Below, piece by piece: positions 61,710 to 64,000 of a DNA stretch of 64,000 bases. The translations under genes and the position numbers were made by a program. Under the pieces are notes generated by a model. It had not been told where the DNA came from and searched no databases. It saw nothing but the letters and a program-made list of their open reading frames with translations. Origin of the DNA: Clostridiales bacterium CHKCI001 (GTDB lineage: Bacteria > Bacillota > Clostridia > Lachnospirales > Lachnospiraceae); contig FCNS01000012.1 of NCBI GenBank assembly GCA_900045905.1, positions 124,001 to 188,000 on the forward strand, read 5' to 3'. The number at the start of each line of letters is the position of its first letter. The stretch's first letter is position 1.

Positions 61710-62693
61710 ATGACAATTAGAGAGATCGCAAAGTTAGCAGGAGTATCTAATGCAGCGGTTTCCAGATATCTTAATGGGGGAAGTTTAAGCTCAGAAAAAC
61801 ATAAGAGGATACAAAAGATCATAGAAGAGAACAAATATGTACCATCTGCATATGCGAGAGTGATGCGTACAAAAAAAAGTAACCAGATTGGGGTTATTGT
61901 ACCAAAGATTAACTCAGAGGCAGTTCCACGGATGGTATCAGGGATTAGCGTTGTATTAAATGAGAAATCTTATAAATTTCTTTTAGCAGATACAAATAAT
62001 GACATAAAAAAAGAGCTAGAATATCTGGAAATATTTCAAAACAGTCAATTAGCAGGAGTTATTTTTATCGCAACAATTTTAACCAAAAAACATATGGAAC
62101 TTTTAAAGCAAATGACTGCTCCAGTTGTTATTATTGGGCAATATCTCCCTGATTACTCTTGTGTTTCTTATGATGATTTTCATGCATCTTATGATTTGGC
62201 AAAACTTTTACTCAAAGATTGCAATGGCTTGATGGGATATATCGGTGTGACAGAAAAGGATAAAGCTGCGGGAGCAGCTAGGAAAAGGGGGGTAATAGAA
62301 GCTTTAAAAGACGTTGGAAAGTCAGAGAAAGATTTAGTAGTTGTTCAATCAGACTTTACAATGGAAAGTGGGACAGCTTGTATGAAAGAACTCTTAGAAA
62401 GAAAGCCATTAATAGATACTGTGTTTTGTGCGACTGATAATATCGCGATTGGAGCACTCTTGTATCTAAAGCAAATTGGAAAGAAAGTTCCAGAAGAAAT
62501 ACGTTTGACTGGGATTGGAAACAATCAGATATCAGGAATTATAACACCTAGCCTAACGACTGCGAAATACTATTATAAGACAAGCGGTATTGAAGCTGCT
62601 AAAATTTTACTAAGTTTAATTCAAGATGAAAAACAACCAATCAAACATATGCAATTGGGATATGAAATTATACAAAGAGAAACAACTTTGTAA
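61710..62693 (+). CDS. LacI-family transcriptional regulator
   Basis: 327 aa. The helix-turn-helix reads MTIREIAKLAGVSNAAVSRYLNGGSLSSEKHKRIQKIIEENKYVPS, with the hinge ARVMRTKKSNQIGVIVP. The periplasmic-binding-protein-like core has VFCATDNIAIGALLYLKQIGKKVPEEI and ITPSLTTAKYYYKTSG. It is 30 nt after the amylosucrase-like gene and probably represses that operon through TTGAAAACGATTACA, released by a sugar such as sucrose. No sugar transporter is in the operon. A terminator follows. Confidence 0.93.
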   Translation: MTIREIAKLAGVSNAAVSRYLNGGSLSSEKHKRIQKIIEENKYVPSAYARVMRTKKSNQIGVIVPKINSEAVPRMVSGISVVLNEKSYKFLLADTNNDIKKELEYLEIFQNSQLAGVIFIATILTKKHMELLKQMTAPVVIIGQYLPDYSCVSYDDFHASYDLAKLLLKDCNGLMGYIGVTEKDKAAGAARKRGVIEALKDVGKSEKDLVVVQSDFTMESGTACMKELLERKPLIDTVFCATDNIAIGALLYLKQIGKKVPEEIRLTGIGNNQISGIITPSLTTAKYYYKTSGIEAAKILLSLIQDEKQPIKHMQLGYEIIQRETTL

Positions 62694-62698
62694 AGAGA

Positions 62699-62731
62699 GA
62701 ATGGGATAGAGTGATCTATTCCATTCTTTTT
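62699..62731 (+). terminator. Terminator after lacI-like gene
   Basis: GAATGGGATAG (62699-62709) pairs with CTATTCCATTC (62716-62726), then T5. Confidence 0.85.
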
Positions 62732-62873
62732 ATCATCATATGTAAAAAGAAGCTCCAATGAAAGTTAGTTTTGTTCTCTGAAAACATAATGTTGTGGACG
62801 TCAGAGCGTTTTCGTGTTAAAATGAAAATAACTTTAGGTTGATTTCCTAGATTATTTTTATTGAGAGGTGACT

Positions 62874-63365
62874 ATGACCAGAAGAGAATTTTTAGATGGG
62901 CTTCGAAAAGCCCTCGAAGGAGAAGTTTCCGAGCAAATTATTGCTGAAAACCTAAACTATTATAATGGATATATAAGAGAAGAGATTACCAAGGGAGCCT
63001 CTGAACAAGATGTTTTACAAATGCTTGGTGATCCAAGGTTAATAGCACAAACAATTATTGATACGAATGGCGGAGAGGGAGATTATTCTACAGAGGATGC
63101 TTCCTATAACAATGAAAGTTATGAGAATGCTTGGCATCCGATGGAAGAGACAGGGGAGAATGATGATTCTGGAAATACATTTTGGTTCCATACGTCTACT
63201 CCAATCAAATGGTATCATAAAGTTTTAGCAGTCCTAATTCCTATTGTGTTAATTATTATTTTGATTACAATTGCAGTTGGATTTTTACAGCTTGTTATGT
63301 ATTTTGCTATACCATTACTAATTGTGTTTATTTGTATATATTTATATCGAATGTTACGAAGATAA
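62874..63365 (+). CDS. DUF1700/HAAS-domain membrane protein
   Basis: 163 aa. The N-terminal HAAS-like domain (MTRREFLDGLRKALEGEVSEQIIAENLNYYNGYIREEITKGASEQDVLQMLGDPRLIAQTIID) is typical of DUF1700 proteins. A charged, Asn/Asp-rich linker and two adjoining membrane segments (about 118-160) follow. Such genes often pair with a PadR-family regulator and a DUF4097 protein; neither is here. The ATG at 62874 follows GAGAGGTGA; a GTG at 62868 lies inside that site. Its function is unknown. Confidence 0.82.
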   Translation: MTRREFLDGLRKALEGEVSEQIIAENLNYYNGYIREEITKGASEQDVLQMLGDPRLIAQTIIDTNGGEGDYSTEDASYNNESYENAWHPMEETGENDDSGNTFWFHTSTPIKWYHKVLAVLIPIVLIIILITIAVGFLQLVMYFAIPLLIVFICIYLYRMLRR

Positions 63366-63402
63366 TGCAAAAATAGTATGGAAAATTTTGATAATTGTAT
63401 TT

Positions 63403-63432
63403 TGCATAGAAGGTGATTTTTCGTTCATACTA
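63403..63432 (+). promoter_or_regulatory. Sigma-G-like promoter for the Asn/Ser-rich protein
   Basis: TGCATA (63403-63408), 17-nt spacer, CATACTA (63426-63432). The sigma-G pattern is TGAATA and CATACTA with 17-18 nt, so only one -35 base differs. Confidence 0.65.
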
Positions 63433-63509
63433 CTCAATGTAACATTTAAGGGAATTGAATTTTTGGTTCCCTGGATTAACATCGCAGTTATTGCGGTATA
63501 GGAGGTATT

Positions 63510-63797
63510 ATGATGAAAAATAAAAATCAACAACAGAACAGTTCTAAAAATTGCTTTAGAAATGCAAATGCAGAAAATAGCACTCAGAATTATTCTTCAA
63601 ATGTAAAATCAGAGGGAAATTCACAAAGTGTTTCTAAAAATGCAAATTCACAAAATAGCTCACAGAATTCTTATAGCAGCACAAATGCAAAAAATTCTAC
63701 TAATAGTTCGGGAGCTCAAAATAAAAAAACAAATGCAAAAAATGCAAATACTAATAGCACAACAAATGCATCCAGCCAAAACTGCGGCAAAAATTAA
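63510..63797 (+). CDS. Asn/Ser-rich low-complexity small protein, probably forespore-expressed
   Basis: 95 aa, over half Asn, Ser and Gln, with recurring NAKN, NSQN and SSQN units and few hydrophobic residues. There are two Cys, near residues 15 and 92. There is no signal peptide. AGGAGG lies 4 nt before an ATG ATG pair, so either may start. I do not recognise a family; the composition recalls gamma-type small acid-soluble spore proteins (SspE), which are Asn/Gln-rich repeats used as amino-acid stores, but the known SASP repeat is not present. A near-consensus sigma-G promoter supports expression in the forespore. Confidence 0.6.
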   Translation: MMKNKNQQQNSSKNCFRNANAENSTQNYSSNVKSEGNSQSVSKNANSQNSSQNSYSSTNAKNSTNSSGAQNKKTNAKNANTNSTTNASSQNCGKN

Positions 63798-63813
63798 TAT
63801 AATATAATTAGGA

Positions 63814-63842
63814 AAGGTGCTGCGATGGCAGCACCTTTTTTG
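63814..63842 (+). terminator. Strong intrinsic terminator
   Basis: AAGGTGCTGC (63814-63823) pairs perfectly with GCAGCACCTT (63828-63837) around GATG, followed by T6-7. Confidence 0.92.
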
Positions 63843-63845
63843 TTA

Positions 63846-64000
63846 TGGGTCGTGACCCTGTTGAGCTCCCAAAGCGAGCATGGAAGTTTTATAGGACAGT
63901 TCTCTGGACTTGCCTGTAAAATAAAAACTCCTCCAAGAGGGATGCACACGCCGCAATGCTGCAAAGTGTTCAAGTCTCTCAAGATTGAGGGGATGGGAAG
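63846..64000. other. G+C-richer segment at the right edge, no gene recognised
   Basis: After the terminator the sequence becomes richer in G+C than the coding regions around it and contains the dyad GGGTC-GT-GACCC (63847-63858). A minus-strand frame of 62 codons covers it, but it is Cys-rich, unlike any family, and runs back through the terminator. It may be the edge of another dispersed repeat. Confidence 0.25.

Noticed and set aside
63794-63982. 62-codon minus-strand frame at the right edge
   Set aside because: It runs through a strong terminator, is Cys-rich and lacks a ribosome site; kept only as a possible repeat edge.

Overview
The window is AT-rich, densely coded chromosome from a spore-forming member of the Clostridia, most likely Lachnospiraceae. 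The evidence is an ATP-dependent PEP carboxykinase, a T-box in front of tyrS, the glgC-glgD pair, a group-B-like [FeFe] hydrogenase, Bce-type peptide defence genes, and the sporulation genes spoVG, spoVT, yabP, yabQ, spoIIR, spoIID and spoIIQ. I see no rRNA, tRNA, prophage, CRISPR array or intact insertion sequence. Species cannot be assigned from sequence reading alone.

Layout. 1-6.8 kb: start of pckA, glycerate kinase, a PAP2 membrane protein, a two-gene membrane glycosylation set (GT-C-like protein and GtrB-like GT2) and a sodium:neurotransmitter symporter (NSS) family transporter. 6.8-9.4 kb: cytidylate-kinase-like protein and tyrS behind a T-box. 9.6-15.5 kb: metallophosphoesterase plus a complete Bce-type module (regulator, kinase, ATPase, permease). 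15.6-20.5 kb: HAD phosphatase, then capA-NSS-capA. 20.6-25.7 kb: prs, helicase loader, DnaD protein and murC on the minus strand, with tandem DnaA-box-like 9-mers between dnaD and murC. 25.8-39.6 kb: glgC-glgD, spoVG, two envelope proteins, then pth-mfd-prsA-spoVT-hup-rqcP-yabP-yabQ-divIC, an order close to that of Bacillus subtilis. 39.7-47.8 kb: a methyltransferase gene with an early amber codon, an AI-2E family protein, ispE-gntR, spoIIR, ddl-murI. 47.9-52 kb: spoIID-spoIIQ, a GC-rich MITE-like element, PanE-like and TtcA-like genes. 52.4-53.3 kb: a consensus promoter and a terminator enclosing about 0.85 kb without a normal ORF, the best candidate for an undescribed or rarely described large RNA. 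53.5-64 kb: Csp-like S8 protease, [FeFe] hydrogenase, ilvN, ilvC, an amylosucrase-like gene with its LacI regulator, a DUF1700 protein, and an Asn/Ser-rich small protein behind a sigma-G-like promoter.

How the genes fit together. Wall synthesis (murC, ddl, murI), wall sensing and defence (Bce module) and sporulation (engulfment genes spoIID/spoIIQ, forespore signal spoIIR) dominate. Carbon storage and use appear in glgC-glgD, the amylosucrase-like gene, glycerate kinase and pckA. Promoter reading agrees with known sporulation logic: spoIIR and spoIIQ carry sigma-F-like promoters with the same 14-nt spacer, spoIID a sigma-E-like one and the Asn-rich protein a sigma-G-like one. Several regulators have plausible operators at their own operons (GntR at ispE, LacI at the amylosucrase gene, the Bce regulator at bceAB). 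All family names are from reading motifs; no search was run.
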